A stretch of DNA of 64,000 bases from G965222505 sp965222505 (GCA_965222505.1 OZ244956.1:806001-870000); one strand, 5' to 3'; counted from the stretch's first letter, positions 42,787-52,567 are shown. Notes: a model not told the origin generated them from the sequence alone. A program made the numbers and translations.

Positions 42787-44109
42787 TTACTTGACCAGCA
42801 TGATTTTCTGGGTACTTGTAAATGACGCACCTTGTACCCGGATGAGGTACGTCCCGCTGGGCAGATCGCTGCCCGCATCAAATGTAAAGGTGTAGCTTTC
42901 CTGGCCGGTCAGCAGGCCGTTGTGGAGTACATCAATCAGTTGGCCCATCACGTTGTAGACGCCAATCTGGACCTGTTGATCGCGGGCCACCATGAGCGTA
43001 AACTGGCCTTGCGGATTGAACGGATTCGGGTAGAATTCGCCCAGCGCGTACCCTTCGACCAGTTCGCGAGTGGCTTCGACAACCTCGCTATACTCAAACG
43101 CTCCGTCGAAGTCGATTTGCTTGAGGCGGAAGTGGTGCAGGCCATAGTCGAGCCCTTCAATGCGGAAGGTGTAGGCTTGCGGCTCGGTAGTGGTGCCGTG
43201 GCCGTCGACCCAGGCGAGGGTTTCAAAGACGTCTTCGGCGATTTCACGCTGCACCTCGAACCCGGCATTGTCCGTCTCGCTGGCCGTTTGCCAGTTGAGC
43301 ACGGCGGTATCGTCTTCCAGGATCACATCGAAGCTGGAAAGTTCGACGGGCAGTAGGTCGCTGTTGATGGCCAGTTGGGCACTGATGATCACATCGGCCA
43401 GGGATTTGCCATGGGCGGCCCCGCTGGGCACCGTGGTGCTGGTTTGAAGCACCCCTGTAAAATCCCCAGGGCCGAAGGGCAGGCCGGTGTTGGTGAAGTC
43501 ATTGGTCAGCGCATCATTGAGCACATCTCTTATCAACGGAAAGCCATCTACGCCGAACGAGGTGGCATCGGGCATGAAGAAATCTGCCAGGTTGGTGTCC
43601 ATGATCTGGATATGGTTGTTGGCATTCGCCAACGTGGCACTGTCACCACCGGCCGAAGCGTCCACGTCAAAATCGGCATATTTGAACAGGGTGATTTCCA
43701 GCGAGGGTACCCCGGCGGGGTTTGAGATGGTTAGCTCTTCCAACAATATGCCAGAGTTGCCGCCGTTGGAACCCATCAAGGTCAAGACGAGCTGCGCACC
43801 GAAACCCCGGCCATCCACATCGTTCCAGGTCAGGGTCGCGGTATTCCCGACGTAGTTCTGGGCATCCGGTGGCGGAAAAACGGTCTCCTGCTGATCGCCC
43901 TGAATACGGTACCACCACCAGGTAGCAAACAGGTGATCGGTGCCGGTCGGCACTTCAAAGTCTGCACTCATGCCGCTGCTGCTTGTGAAATTATTAATAT
44001 CGAAATTGGTCCCGCCGTCTGTGATGGTGCCCTGAGCAAGCAGGGTCAGGGGCAAACAGCAGAGTACAAAAGCGATTACGAACAAGCGTATGGTAGGATG
44101 TGATTTCAT
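42787..44109 (-). CDS. Secreted protein with C-terminal type IX secretion sorting domain
   Basis: 440 residues. A signal peptide ends near TLLAQ-G. The N-terminal half is a beta-rich domain of unknown type (Asn/Gly/Asp rich), a fibronectin-like stretch near 255-340 (LPVELSSFDVILEDDTAVLNW) follows, and the last 85 residues are a Por-secretion type A sorting domain (YPNPFNP ... GTYLIRV ... KIMLVK). Such tails send proteins through the T9SS to the cell surface. The function of the cargo is unknown. It ends at a strong terminator. Confidence 0.92.
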   Translation of the reverse strand: MKSHPTIRLFVIAFVLCCLPLTLLAQGTITDGGTNFDINNFTSSSGMSADFEVPTGTDHLFATWWWYRIQGDQQETVFPPPDAQNYVGNTATLTWNDVDGRGFGAQLVLTLMGSNGGNSGILLEELTISNPAGVPSLEITLFKYADFDVDASAGGDSATLANANNHIQIMDTNLADFFMPDATSFGVDGFPLIRDVLNDALTNDFTNTGLPFGPGDFTGVLQTSTTVPSGAAHGKSLADVIISAQLAINSDLLPVELSSFDVILEDDTAVLNWQTASETDNAGFEVQREIAEDVFETLAWVDGHGTTTEPQAYTFRIEGLDYGLHHFRLKQIDFDGAFEYSEVVEATRELVEGYALGEFYPNPFNPQGQFTLMVARDQQVQIGVYNVMGQLIDVLHNGLLTGQESYTFTFDAGSDLPSGTYLIRVQGASFTSTQKIMLVK

Positions 44110-44269
44110 GATGCGAAGCGGTTAAATGAGAAAGACTGCACGCGTCGGTGCAGGACAAACAGCGCCTCCGGATTCATCTCCTCCTAATGTTAATAGTAAT
44201 AAACAAATGGAAAAAAGTAAACCGTGCCGTAAAATTAGCACCGGATACCTCTGCACGAAAGGGGATGGC

Positions 44270-45487
44270 CTAAATGCCGGAGGCGATGAGCAGTTCGATG
44301 TCGCGGTGGGCCATGCCGAAGAGGCCGGCGAGGCTTTTCTGGGTGAGGTGGCGGCGGTAGACGTAGGTGCCGTTGCGCAGGCCTGCATTGCTCCACAGGG
44401 CCTCATTGATGCTCCCGGCCTCACCGATGTTGAGCAGGTACGGCACCAGTACATTGGTTAACGCATCGGTGGCGGTGCGGGCGGCGTTCGAGGGCATGTT
44501 CGGGACGCAGTAATGCACCACGCCGTGGCGCACAAACGTCGGGTTGGACGGTGTGGTGGGCTGGCTCGTTTCGATACATCCACCCTGGTCGATCACCACA
44601 TCTACAATCACCGAGCCCTGCCGCATGGAAGTGACCATATCTTCCGAGACCAAAATGGGCGAACGTACCCCGTTGCGCATCATCGCTCCGATGACCACAT
44701 CGGCGGTACGGACGTTGTGACGCACGTACTGCTCGTTTGCCATGGCCGTCACGATGCGGCGGTCCAGGTAGTGCTCCAGCACACGTAGGGCGCGCAGGTC
44801 GGTATCGAGCACCACAACGTGTGCCCCAAACCCCAGGGCGGTACGTGCGGCCCATTCTCCGACCACCCCGGCCCCGAGGATAACCACTTTGGCCGGGGGT
44901 ACGCCTGAGATCCCGCCGAGCATCCGACCGCTCCCCCCTTCGTTGCTTTCCAGGTACCGGGCAGCCACCTGAATGGCCAGCGACCCCATGATTTCGTGCA
45001 TCATCCGGACGATGGGGTACGTCCCATCCGCATCCCGGATAAATTCAAACCCGATACCCGTCACGCACAGATCCATGAGCCGCCGGAGATAATCCGGTTT
45101 CATGTTGCCGAGGTGCAGGGCCGAAAACAGGATTTGTTTCTCCTGCAACAGGTCCAGTTCCTCTTCGCACGGGGGTCCTACCTTAACGACGAGGTTACAC
45201 TTGCTGTAGAGGTCCTCGCGGGTCAGCGCGATGCCGGCCCCTTGTTCGGTGTATTCGACATCCGAGAAATGCGCCATGGTGCCGGCCCCGGCTTCCACAA
45301 ACACCTCGTGTCCATTCACCACCAGCACGCTGGCCCCGGCCGGGCTCAACGCCACCCGCCGCTCCTCATTGATCGTCTCGCGCGGCACACCGATCCGTAA
45401 AGAGGTGCGCTGCTGCCCGACCTTGGCCTGCTTTTCCAACGTCAACAGTGAGGTTTGCCCGATGCCTGTCAGTTCAGGGACTTCCAC
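44270..45487 (-). CDS. ald: Alanine dehydrogenase
   Basis: 405 residues from a GTG start at 45487. The in-frame ORF to 45547 would translate repeat R6. The N-terminal catalytic domain has IGVPRETINEERRVALSP and FSALHLGNMK, and the NAD-binding domain has VVILGAGVVGEWAARTALGFGA. It interconverts alanine and pyruvate + NH3 with NAD(H). The N-terminus carries about 35 extra residues before the family start. With gdhA at 46649, it gives the window two NH3-handling dehydrogenases. Confidence 0.92.
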   Translation of the reverse strand: MEVPELTGIGQTSLLTLEKQAKVGQQRTSLRIGVPRETINEERRVALSPAGASVLVVNGHEVFVEAGAGTMAHFSDVEYTEQGAGIALTREDLYSKCNLVVKVGPPCEEELDLLQEKQILFSALHLGNMKPDYLRRLMDLCVTGIGFEFIRDADGTYPIVRMMHEIMGSLAIQVAARYLESNEGGSGRMLGGISGVPPAKVVILGAGVVGEWAARTALGFGAHVVVLDTDLRALRVLEHYLDRRIVTAMANEQYVRHNVRTADVVIGAMMRNGVRSPILVSEDMVTSMRQGSVIVDVVIDQGGCIETSQPTTPSNPTFVRHGVVHYCVPNMPSNAARTATDALTNVLVPYLLNIGEAGSINEALWSNAGLRNGTYVYRRHLTQKSLAGLFGMAHRDIELLIASGI

Positions 45488-45497
45488 TATAGGTACA

Positions 45498-45644
45498 ACG
45501 TGATGTATGATGTGTGATTTCGGCTCAGGCCGAGCAAACACGTGCAACCTGGGTAAGATACGGGTTATCGGCCACCTAAACTACAGGTCTGTTTTACACT
45601 TCGGGGTTCGATCACACAACGTGTATCACGCATCACGCCCCATC
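45498..45644. repeat. Intergenic dyad element R6 (GATGTGTGAT type)
   Basis: The left arm near 45498-45520 pairs with the right arm near 45612-45638. The border read on the minus strand contains ATGGGGCGTGATGCGTG, like ATGGGGTGC in R4/R5. The last five codons and the TGA of the rRNA methyltransferase gene (stop 45626-45628) are part of this arm. Confidence 0.65.
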
Positions 45645-46420
45645 CATTGGCGCATCAAGATGCCTCCCGCTACCGAAACATTAAGGGACTCTACCCCTTG
45701 CTGTGCCCCATCTCCCATTCCGATGCATACCCGACGATCCAGTACCGCCGCCACCTCCGGCGAGAGGCCGTGGGCTTCGCTACCCAACACCAGCACCGAC
45801 GGTTTCACAGGGTTCCAGTACCGCGCCTCCTGACCAGACAAATCAGCCCCGTAGCACGTAAACCCGGCCACACACAATGTGCGTAGCGCCTCGTCCAGCG
45901 CGCCGACCGGCACCAGCGCGAGGTCCCACAGCCCTCCCATCGTGGCCCGAACCACCTTCGGACTGTACCCATCCACGGTCCCTGCCCCCAGCAACACCGC
46001 ATCCACCCCAAACCAGGCTGCCGTTCGGATAAGGGTACCCACATTACCGGGGTCCTGTACGGCATCCAGGGCCAAAACCGTCAACCGGTCTGCAATGCCT
46101 TCCACGGTGTGTTTCGGCATACGCGCCACGGCCAAAATGCCCTGATGCGTCTGGACGTCCGTTAACTGTGCCATAACAGTTGCTTCGGCCTGATACACCG
46201 GTACAGCCGTATCAGAAAGCAACCGGGCCCAGCCGGGGTCTGTCAATCGGTCAGCGGAGACCACGATCATTTCCAGAGGGGCCCCGGCCTGAAGCGCCGA
46301 GGCTACAGCCCGAACCCCCTCCACGAGAAAGGCCCGCTGCCGATACCGGTACTTTTTCTGGGCCAGTGCCGCAACCTCTTTTTGACGGCGACGGGTGAGT
46401 GCAAGGACAGGATTGGACAT
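45626..46420 (-). CDS. TrmH/SpoU-family RNA 2'-O-methyltransferase
   Basis: 264 residues. An N-terminal substrate-binding domain (about 1-100) is followed by the SPOUT fold with NVGTLIRTA, VLVLGSEAHGLS and VESLNVSVAGG motifs for SAM and the trefoil knot. It methylates a ribose in rRNA or tRNA; the exact site cannot be assigned (RlmB- or TsnR-like). The C-terminal WMGRDA residues and stop are encoded by repeat R6. It is divergent from gdhA. Confidence 0.92.
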   Translation of the reverse strand: MSNPVLALTRRRQKEVAALAQKKYRYRQRAFLVEGVRAVASALQAGAPLEMIVVSADRLTDPGWARLLSDTAVPVYQAEATVMAQLTDVQTHQGILAVARMPKHTVEGIADRLTVLALDAVQDPGNVGTLIRTAAWFGVDAVLLGAGTVDGYSPKVVRATMGGLWDLALVPVGALDEALRTLCVAGFTCYGADLSGQEARYWNPVKPSVLVLGSEAHGLSPEVAAVLDRRVCIGMGDGAQQGVESLNVSVAGGILMRQWMGRDA

Positions 46421-46504
46421 CGAGATTCAAGGGGGTTAGCAAAAGCCTATAACAAATTCATATTGACCACCCGAAAGCGCTTCCAAACGTTGGTGCAACC
46501 GATG

Positions 46505-46512
46505 TATCTTTG
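46505..46512 (+). promoter_or_regulatory. gdhA: -7 promoter element of gdhA
   Basis: TATCTTTG is an exact TAnnTTTG. RNA would start near 46519, giving a leader of about 130 bases before the ATG. The -33 side shows only TTCC. Confidence 0.45.
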
Positions 46513-46648
46513 CCCTGTTTGTACCCGATATTCGGTTTTGCATTCTTTACTGATGTTCCGCCGCTTGTCATTGATGTTGTGCATTGCGACCAGGTCGAAT
46601 GGGCCAAGACGGCGTAACATGACTTCTTTATTCTGACCCTGAAGTTCC

Positions 46649-47971
46649 ATGCCCTATAAACGCGATACGCTCCGTAACCCGGTCTACAACGGTTCGATCT
46701 ACAAGGAGCCGGCCCCGTTCGTTCATACCGACAACCCTTTCGAGTCGATGGTGGAGCAGTTTGACAGTGCTGCCCGCATCCTCAAACTTGACCCCGGTTT
46801 TTACGAATACCTGTGCACCCCTACACGAATTCACATCAGCTCGGTTCCGATTCGGAGAGACGACGGCCGCATTGAAGTCTTCGAAGGTATCCGTGTGATT
46901 CACAACGACGTGCTCGGCCCCAGCAAAGGGGGCCTGCGGTATGCGCCGGATGTTGATCTGGACGAAGTCAAGGCCCTGGCCGCCTGGATGACCTGGAAAT
47001 GTGCCATCGTCGGCGTCCCCTTTGGAGGAGCCAAAGGGGCTGTGAAGTGCGATCCCCGCTCCATGAGCCCGCGGGAATTGGAGTCCCTGACGCGCCGCTA
47101 CACCATGAATATGATCGATGTATTCGGGCCGGACCGCGACATTCCCGCGCCGGATATGAACACAAACGCACAGATCATGGGCTGGATCGTCGACACCTAT
47201 TCCATGCGTTCGCATCGCACCGAACACGCCGTCGTCACCGGCAAGCCGATCGTGCTTGGCGGGTCCAAGGGGCGGCGCGAAGCCACAGGACGCGGCGTGA
47301 TGACCTGCACCCTGGCTGCGCTGAAACGGCTCAAGATGAAGCCTAAAAAGTGCACGGTTGCCGTGCAAGGGTTTGGCAACGTCGGCTCAGTAGCCGCAGA
47401 CCTGCTCCAGACAAAAGGCTGTACCATCGTGGCCGTCAGCGACGTATCCGGGGGCTACTACAATGAGGATGGCCTGGATATTCCGGCCATGATTGCCTAC
47501 TCCGAGGCCCATGATTCCTCGCTGGAAGGGTATCCGAATGCCACGCCGATTTCCAACGACGAATTGTTGGCGTTGAATGTGGATGTGCTGGTGCCTGCCG
47601 CCAAGGAAAATCAGATTACCATCCACAATGCCGAGCACGTACAGGCCAAGGTCATCGTCGAAGGTGCCAACGGCCCCACCACCCCCGGCGCCGATGCCCT
47701 CCTCGCAGGAAAAGGGACCCTGGTTGTACCGGACATCCTGGCCAATGCCGGAGGCGTGACGGTTTCATACTTCGAATGGGTACAGGACCGGCAAGGGTAC
47801 TTCTGGACAGAGGACCGAGTCAACCAGCGGCTCGACCACATGATGACCGCTGCCTTCGATACCGTCTTTGACACCGCCCTGCAACACGACGTCACGTTGC
47901 GCGTCGGGGCCTATGTCATCGCTGTCAAGAAAGTAGCCGATGCCCTCAAAATCCGCGGCATCTGGCCGTGA
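46649..47971 (+). CDS. gdhA: Glutamate dehydrogenase
   Basis: 440 residues. The substrate domain has KGGLRYAPDVDLDEVKALAAWMTWK and the signature VPFGGAKGAVKCDPRSM, and the Rossmann domain has VAVQGFGNVGSVAADLL. Hexameric Glu/Leu/Phe/Val dehydrogenase family; the length and motifs point to glutamate dehydrogenase that deaminates glutamate to 2-oxoglutarate with NAD(P)+. It is followed after 138 bases by lipoprotein-type genes. Confidence 0.95.
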   Translation: MPYKRDTLRNPVYNGSIYKEPAPFVHTDNPFESMVEQFDSAARILKLDPGFYEYLCTPTRIHISSVPIRRDDGRIEVFEGIRVIHNDVLGPSKGGLRYAPDVDLDEVKALAAWMTWKCAIVGVPFGGAKGAVKCDPRSMSPRELESLTRRYTMNMIDVFGPDRDIPAPDMNTNAQIMGWIVDTYSMRSHRTEHAVVTGKPIVLGGSKGRREATGRGVMTCTLAALKRLKMKPKKCTVAVQGFGNVGSVAADLLQTKGCTIVAVSDVSGGYYNEDGLDIPAMIAYSEAHDSSLEGYPNATPISNDELLALNVDVLVPAAKENQITIHNAEHVQAKVIVEGANGPTTPGADALLAGKGTLVVPDILANAGGVTVSYFEWVQDRQGYFWTEDRVNQRLDHMMTAAFDTVFDTALQHDVTLRVGAYVIAVKKVADALKIRGIWP

Positions 47972-48109
47972 TAAGACCTGCAGAATTTCGGTACAGCATC
48001 AACAACGGTTTGCGTTTTGCCTTGAAGATGGTCCGTCTTTTGCAGTAGCTTAGCCGTACACCGTAGTGCCGGTCCGAAGAGAGCGGTGCTACGCCAACCG
48101 GCACAACCT

Positions 48110-48700
48110 ATGCCCAAGCGAACCCTCTTCCCGGTATATCTTTGCCTTCTGGCGATTGGGCTCTTGGGCATGGGGCAGTCCATCGCCGCCCAACCCACCA
48201 ACGTGGCCGTCTATCAACGCATGGCCGTCTCCCAACTGGGGGCCGTCCCGGATACCGTAGGTACCTTTACGCTACACGCCCCCCTCCAGATGCCGTACCT
48301 GAGAACGGCCCTGACGCAGCACTGGCAACAGGCCGGGCATATGGTCTTTCTCTTCGATTCCACTTCGGCCTCTCCGTATCCGGTCCTCCGCTATGCCGTC
48401 GAAGAAGCCCAGGTGCGCTATCAGCGGCTCCCTAAACCTGACTTGTCTCGCGCTGTCACTCTGGCCCTGCGCCATAGCCTGACTGCTCCCAATGGCCGGT
48501 TAATCAGCGAGGCCCGTCACCGGGAGGTGTATGCAGACACGGTCCGGTTTGCCGATTGGGCCCGCCTTCAACCCGACCCGTTCCCAGAAGCCCAGGCCCC
48601 CCGGCCACCGGATGCCGGGCTGCGCCGTTACCTGGAACCAGCGGTCCTGGCGACCGCCATCGGGACCCTGACGTATCTGTTCTTCGCCATCCGTAGTTGA
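48110..48700 (+). CDS. Exported protein with C-terminal membrane helix (unknown)
   Basis: 196 residues from the ATG at 48110 (MPKRTLF). A signal peptide ends at about IAAQ, then comes a soluble domain of 130 residues rich in Ala/Pro/Leu (HAPLQMPYLRTALTQHW, EEAQVRYQRLP), and a C-terminal hydrophobic helix near 175-194 ends RS. I recognise no family. Its stop is three bases before the next lipoprotein gene, so they form a pair. Confidence 0.78.
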   Translation: MPKRTLFPVYLCLLAIGLLGMGQSIAAQPTNVAVYQRMAVSQLGAVPDTVGTFTLHAPLQMPYLRTALTQHWQQAGHMVFLFDSTSASPYPVLRYAVEEAQVRYQRLPKPDLSRAVTLALRHSLTAPNGRLISEARHREVYADTVRFADWARLQPDPFPEAQAPRPPDAGLRRYLEPAVLATAIGTLTYLFFAIRS

Positions 48701-48703
48701 GGT

Positions 48704-50377
48704 ATGATGATTCGTTACGGAGGCCTCGCTTTCCTGTTCTTGTTCTGGGGTTGCGCCACCCCTGTTGCCCCAACGGGGGGCCCCGTCGACAAAACCCCTC
48801 CGGCGCTGTCCTCCATCACGCCTCCAAACCAGACCGTCAACTTTGACGGAAATACACTCGAACTGACCTTCTCGGAATACGTAGATGCCAGGTCATTTCA
48901 GCAAGCCTTCTCCATGACTCCGGACCTGGGCGAACAGCCGGAATTCAAATGGAAAGGCAGGCGGGTGCGTGTTCAGTTTACCGCCCCCCTCCGGCCCAAT
49001 ACGACCTACATCCTCACCCTGGACAACACCCTTAAGGATGCCCACGGCGTATCCTTGACCCAGCCCCTCACGCTGGCCTTTGCCACCGGGGCACAGATGA
49101 ACCGGGGGCACCTCAGCGGCACCGTCCGCAATCCACAAACCAATACCGGGTTGGCTGCGGTGGACGTGTTGGCCTACGCCGTGCCAGACTCAACCGCCCT
49201 CGACACCCTCAACCTCCAACAACCTCCAGCCTATCGCACCCAGACCGACGCGGAAGGCCTCTTTACCTTTGCCTACCTGCCGGAGCAGCCTTTTTTTGTA
49301 ATGGCCATCCAGGACCGCAACCGTAACCGCAGATGGGATGATGGAGAATCTTTCGCGGTGCCGCCCGCCCCAACCCTGCTGGCCCAACCCGATTCGGTAG
49401 CCCAGCCGACGGCGGCTCCCTGGCTCATCACGGTACAAGACACCATAGCCCCGGAGGTGCAACGGGTCCGTGCGTGGTCCACCGAACGGTTGGCCTTGCG
49501 TTTCTCCGAACCCGTGCGGCTGTCCCGTACCGACACCTTAACCTGGGCCGTCGTCGATTCTGCCTCCGGACAAGCGGTTCCAATCCATGCTGTTTACACC
49601 CTGCTGAGAGATCCCTACAGCATTTATCTCCACACGGATTCTTTAGCTGCCCAGCGCCATACCCTCCGTACAGGTGCTGCCGTTGATACCAGCGGTAACC
49701 CATTGGCCCTCGGGTTCCATGGCGTTACCCCGGCCACCCGCCCCGATACCTTTCAACTTCGGTTTGAACGGTTTTTGCCCACGCAACCGCATCAAATACA
49801 AGACAGCCTGTGGGTCCTCCGCCCCGGCACCGCACCCGGCGTAGCATTCAGCCTGCCGCTACCCCAGCCTCAACCCGCGCTCATCTCAGCCTTGAACGCT
49901 GATGGAGCCACCCTTCCCTTTACCCTGGACACCGAAAACGGGGTACACTATCAACTGGTCTTTACCCCGCCCCTCCCCGCCGGAACGGCCTTTCAGGTGC
50001 TGGTCCGAGACCCCGTTGCCGGGCAGGATACCGTCTACACGCAATACTACGCCCTGCTTTCCGATGAGAAAAAAGGCAGCCTGATCGGCGTGGTGGAGGG
50101 TGCCGCTCCGGCCCAGGTCGAACTCTATCCCCAATCGCCCCCCACGGAGGCGTATACCACCACAACGGATTCCGCTGGCCGGTTTACTTTCTCCGACATC
50201 CCCGACGGACAATACAACCTCCGGTGGTACACTGATGCCGATGGCAACCAACAATGGAGCGGTGGCCAACTGCACCCCTTCCGCCCTGCCGAACCGGTAT
50301 TCTGGTACCGTGATTCCCTCAGAGTCCGGGCACGGTGGGAGACGGTGATGGAGGATAGCCTGAAGGCTAATTGGTGA
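48704..50377 (+). CDS. Lipoprotein with N-terminal Ig-like domain
   Basis: 557 residues. The lipobox is FWGC (Cys17), then a PTGGPVDKTPPALSS motif that opens the Ig-like (Big_5) domain (about 30-130), a carboxypeptidase-regulatory-like beta domain, and further beta segments. Bacteroidota genomes carry such Ig-like lipoproteins at the cell surface, often with gliding or T9SS genes; their job is not known. It is co-transcribed with the preceding exported protein. The stop lies in repeat R10. Confidence 0.88.
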   Translation: MMIRYGGLAFLFLFWGCATPVAPTGGPVDKTPPALSSITPPNQTVNFDGNTLELTFSEYVDARSFQQAFSMTPDLGEQPEFKWKGRRVRVQFTAPLRPNTTYILTLDNTLKDAHGVSLTQPLTLAFATGAQMNRGHLSGTVRNPQTNTGLAAVDVLAYAVPDSTALDTLNLQQPPAYRTQTDAEGLFTFAYLPEQPFFVMAIQDRNRNRRWDDGESFAVPPAPTLLAQPDSVAQPTAAPWLITVQDTIAPEVQRVRAWSTERLALRFSEPVRLSRTDTLTWAVVDSASGQAVPIHAVYTLLRDPYSIYLHTDSLAAQRHTLRTGAAVDTSGNPLALGFHGVTPATRPDTFQLRFERFLPTQPHQIQDSLWVLRPGTAPGVAFSLPLPQPQPALISALNADGATLPFTLDTENGVHYQLVFTPPLPAGTAFQVLVRDPVAGQDTVYTQYYALLSDEKKGSLIGVVEGAAPAQVELYPQSPPTEAYTTTTDSAGRFTFSDIPDGQYNLRWYTDADGNQQWSGGQLHPFRPAEPVFWYRDSLRVRARWETVMEDSLKANW

Positions 50378-50420
50378 TGGATGCTTTGTGATTTTTTCTC
50401 CTCAATTACAAATCACAAAT
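50369..50420. repeat. Intergenic dyad element R10 (TTGGTGATG type) between convergent genes
   Basis: Arms AATTGGTGATGG...TTTGTGATTTT and AATTACAAATCACAAAT. It supplies the stop codons of both convergent genes: TGA of the Ig-like lipoprotein (50375-50377) and TGA of the DUF445 gene (50413-50415). Confidence 0.7.
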
Positions 50421-51684
50421 CCCCTTGCGTTTCTTTTCCTTTAAACAGCGCCACATCTAACGCATACAAGATCCCGCCAATGGTGGCGAACACGACCAGT
50501 GCGGGCACGGGCTGCCAGATGACTAGGCCTCCAAAGAGACCCAGAATCCCACCAAGGTACTTGATATAGTTGAGTTGTTCGTTGGTGGTGCGTTTGAGCA
50601 GGTTTTCGAGGCGTTGCTCGTCGAACTGCTCCATGTTACTACGGATCATGTTGTAGATATCGAGGCGTTCTACAAAACCCAGAATCGTGGTGGATACCCA
50701 ATCTTCGATCTCGTCCGCGTGGGTTTCAAGCTTGGCTGGTACGGCCCCCAAAAACTCGTCTGTTTCATGGAGCAGGGTATCTAGCGTAGAGGGCAGATCC
50801 TGAATAGCCTGGTCGATCTGCGTCTGAAACTCGTCTTCCTTAAAGAACCGGTAGGCTTTCAGGGCCAACCCCTGGATACCCGCCCCGGCGTGTTCTTCCA
50901 ACTTGTCGACCAACAATTTCGCGAGGCGGGTGCGTACCTCCGGCGTACTGAAGACCTGCTGGGCATAGCCAATGAGTAGCGACTTAAACTCATTTCGAAA
51001 CCCTTCATCCTCGACGACCCCTTGCACCACATGCAATGCCATTTCCCGGTATTTGGTGATGGCTCCACTTTCCTGGATCTTTTGCTTGATGATCTCCTCA
51101 TTGATGAGTTCTTCGGACACCCCCTGGGCGAGCCGGAAGATCACCCGGTCTCGCTGTGCCGGAATGAGGCCCTGTCCAAAAATGGGGCGGCGTTCCCGTG
51201 GCTGAAAGAGCATGGTGATGGCCAGCCAGTTGGTCAGAAAGCCGATCAACCCACTCACAGAGGTAATCCGCATTAATCCATCCAGCATATACGTTTGTCC
51301 AAAGAGGCGCACCTCCCACCCTGGGAAATCCCACAGAAACGACCCCAGAAACAGGGCCAACAACCCGAAGGGAATCCACCGCAGGAATTTCAGCGCCGTG
51401 GCATGGGTGCCGGTTACGCGCGGGGGTTCATCATCCATCGAACGGGTGGGAGGCGGAGACTGCGGCCAGTGTTGCCGGGCGTATTTAGTGACCAACCGGC
51501 CGAGGTCACGCATGCGAACGCGGGTCACTTCCCGTAGGGCGGGAACCTCGGGCACCGGCTCCCACACGGCATCTTCTATCTCCGGGGCCGGAGCCTCTGC
51601 CCGTGGCTCGTCGGTTGTTGAAATCTGGGGTGCCGGTATTTCCTCCGGGGTAGGCGTTTCAATAGATTCCTGGGGGGTCGGCAT
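50413..51684 (-). CDS. DUF445 family membrane protein
   Basis: 423 residues from the ATG at 51684 (MPTPQESIETPTPEE). The first 90 residues are an acidic/Pro-rich disordered stretch. Two membrane segments near 112-132 and 153-172 enclose ITSVSGLIGFLTNWLAITMLFQP, followed by the DUF445 body with amphipathic helices. The family (YheB-like) is of unknown function. The stop is inside R10. Confidence 0.88.
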   Translation of the reverse strand: MPTPQESIETPTPEEIPAPQISTTDEPRAEAPAPEIEDAVWEPVPEVPALREVTRVRMRDLGRLVTKYARQHWPQSPPPTRSMDDEPPRVTGTHATALKFLRWIPFGLLALFLGSFLWDFPGWEVRLFGQTYMLDGLMRITSVSGLIGFLTNWLAITMLFQPRERRPIFGQGLIPAQRDRVIFRLAQGVSEELINEEIIKQKIQESGAITKYREMALHVVQGVVEDEGFRNEFKSLLIGYAQQVFSTPEVRTRLAKLLVDKLEEHAGAGIQGLALKAYRFFKEDEFQTQIDQAIQDLPSTLDTLLHETDEFLGAVPAKLETHADEIEDWVSTTILGFVERLDIYNMIRSNMEQFDEQRLENLLKRTTNEQLNYIKYLGGILGLFGGLVIWQPVPALVVFATIGGILYALDVALFKGKETQGDL

Positions 51685-51934
51685 GGTGTCCGTTTTTCGT
51701 GAAACTAGGTGCGATCCGCGCCTTGTACGCAACAAAGGCAATCCCCGTTGCGTCTAGTCCGCCATTATCACATTGCAAGATTCCCTTGAGGCCAGCATCG
51801 TTGCTTGCGCTGGACACGCCCTTCCACACGGTGATCCCGGTGCGCCCTTGGTTTCCATGCCCTCATACATACGCCTCGACCCTTCTCGCCATATCCTCTG
51901 GATATGGTACCCGTAGTCAAATATTTCATCGAGG
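51685..51934. other. Divergent region between DUF445 and rhomboid genes
   Basis: 250 bases without a gene. The only structured spot is a perfect 8-bp palindrome CCATATCCTCTGGATATGG (51889-51907), 27 bases before the rhomboid ATG, which could be a hairpin or an operator. Confidence 0.4.
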
Positions 51935-52567
51935 ATGCTCGATTTCGCTGCTACACCGGTCTCTTACACCCTGCTTGGGCTCAACATCCTGATCAGCCTC
52001 TACGCGATGCATGTCGATCACGAGTTGTTCAACAAGTGGGCGTTCATACCGCACCGGATCTGGCATGGTCATGAGTGGCATCGGATGATTACCAACGGCT
52101 TTCTGCACGCCGGTCTGTGGCACCTGATGTTCAATATGGTGACCCTCTTCTTCTTTGGGCCGATCCTGGAAATGGTGCTGGGGAGCGTGGCCTTCCTCAT
52201 CGTGTATTTGGGCGCTGGGTGGACAGCCAGTATGTTTCCCCTGTTCAAGTACAAGGACCGGCCAGGATACGTCTCTGTCGGGGCCTCTGGCTCCATCAGC
52301 GGGGTGGTCTTTGGCTTTGCCCTCTTTTTCCCGATGGAAAAGATCTTCATTTTTCCCCTCCCCATTGGTATCCCGGCCTTCATCGTCGCGATTGGGTTTG
52401 TAGCTTTTTCGATCTATGCCTCGAACCAAAATGCTGCCGGTGGGGCCTTCTCTCGGGTGGCCCACGAAGCCCATCTCGGCGGGGCCATCGGCGGGGCCTT
52501 GCTCACCTTGATGGTAGAGCCCTCTCTGCTGGGCATGCTCTACGACCAGATCACGCGGTTGTTTTAA
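51935..52567 (+). CDS. Rhomboid family intramembrane serine protease
   Basis: 210 residues, six membrane helices. The active-site Ser is S118 in VGASGSISG, the dyad His is in HEAHLGGAIGG (about 180), and oxyanion Asn67 is in HLMFNMVTLFFFG. Long in-loop FLHAGLWH supports a true protease. It cleaves membrane-spanning segments of substrate proteins. The gene stands alone, and the TAA stop starts array R13. Confidence 0.94.
   Translation: MLDFAATPVSYTLLGLNILISLYAMHVDHELFNKWAFIPHRIWHGHEWHRMITNGFLHAGLWHLMFNMVTLFFFGPILEMVLGSVAFLIVYLGAGWTASMFPLFKYKDRPGYVSVGASGSISGVVFGFALFFPMEKIFIFPLPIGIPAFIVAIGFVAFSIYASNQNAAGGAFSRVAHEAHLGGAIGGALLTLMVEPSLLGMLYDQITRLF

Noticed and set aside
48137..48144. TATCTTTG matching TAnnTTTG
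   Set aside because: It is inside the signal-peptide coding part of the 48110 gene and would give RNA without its start codon.
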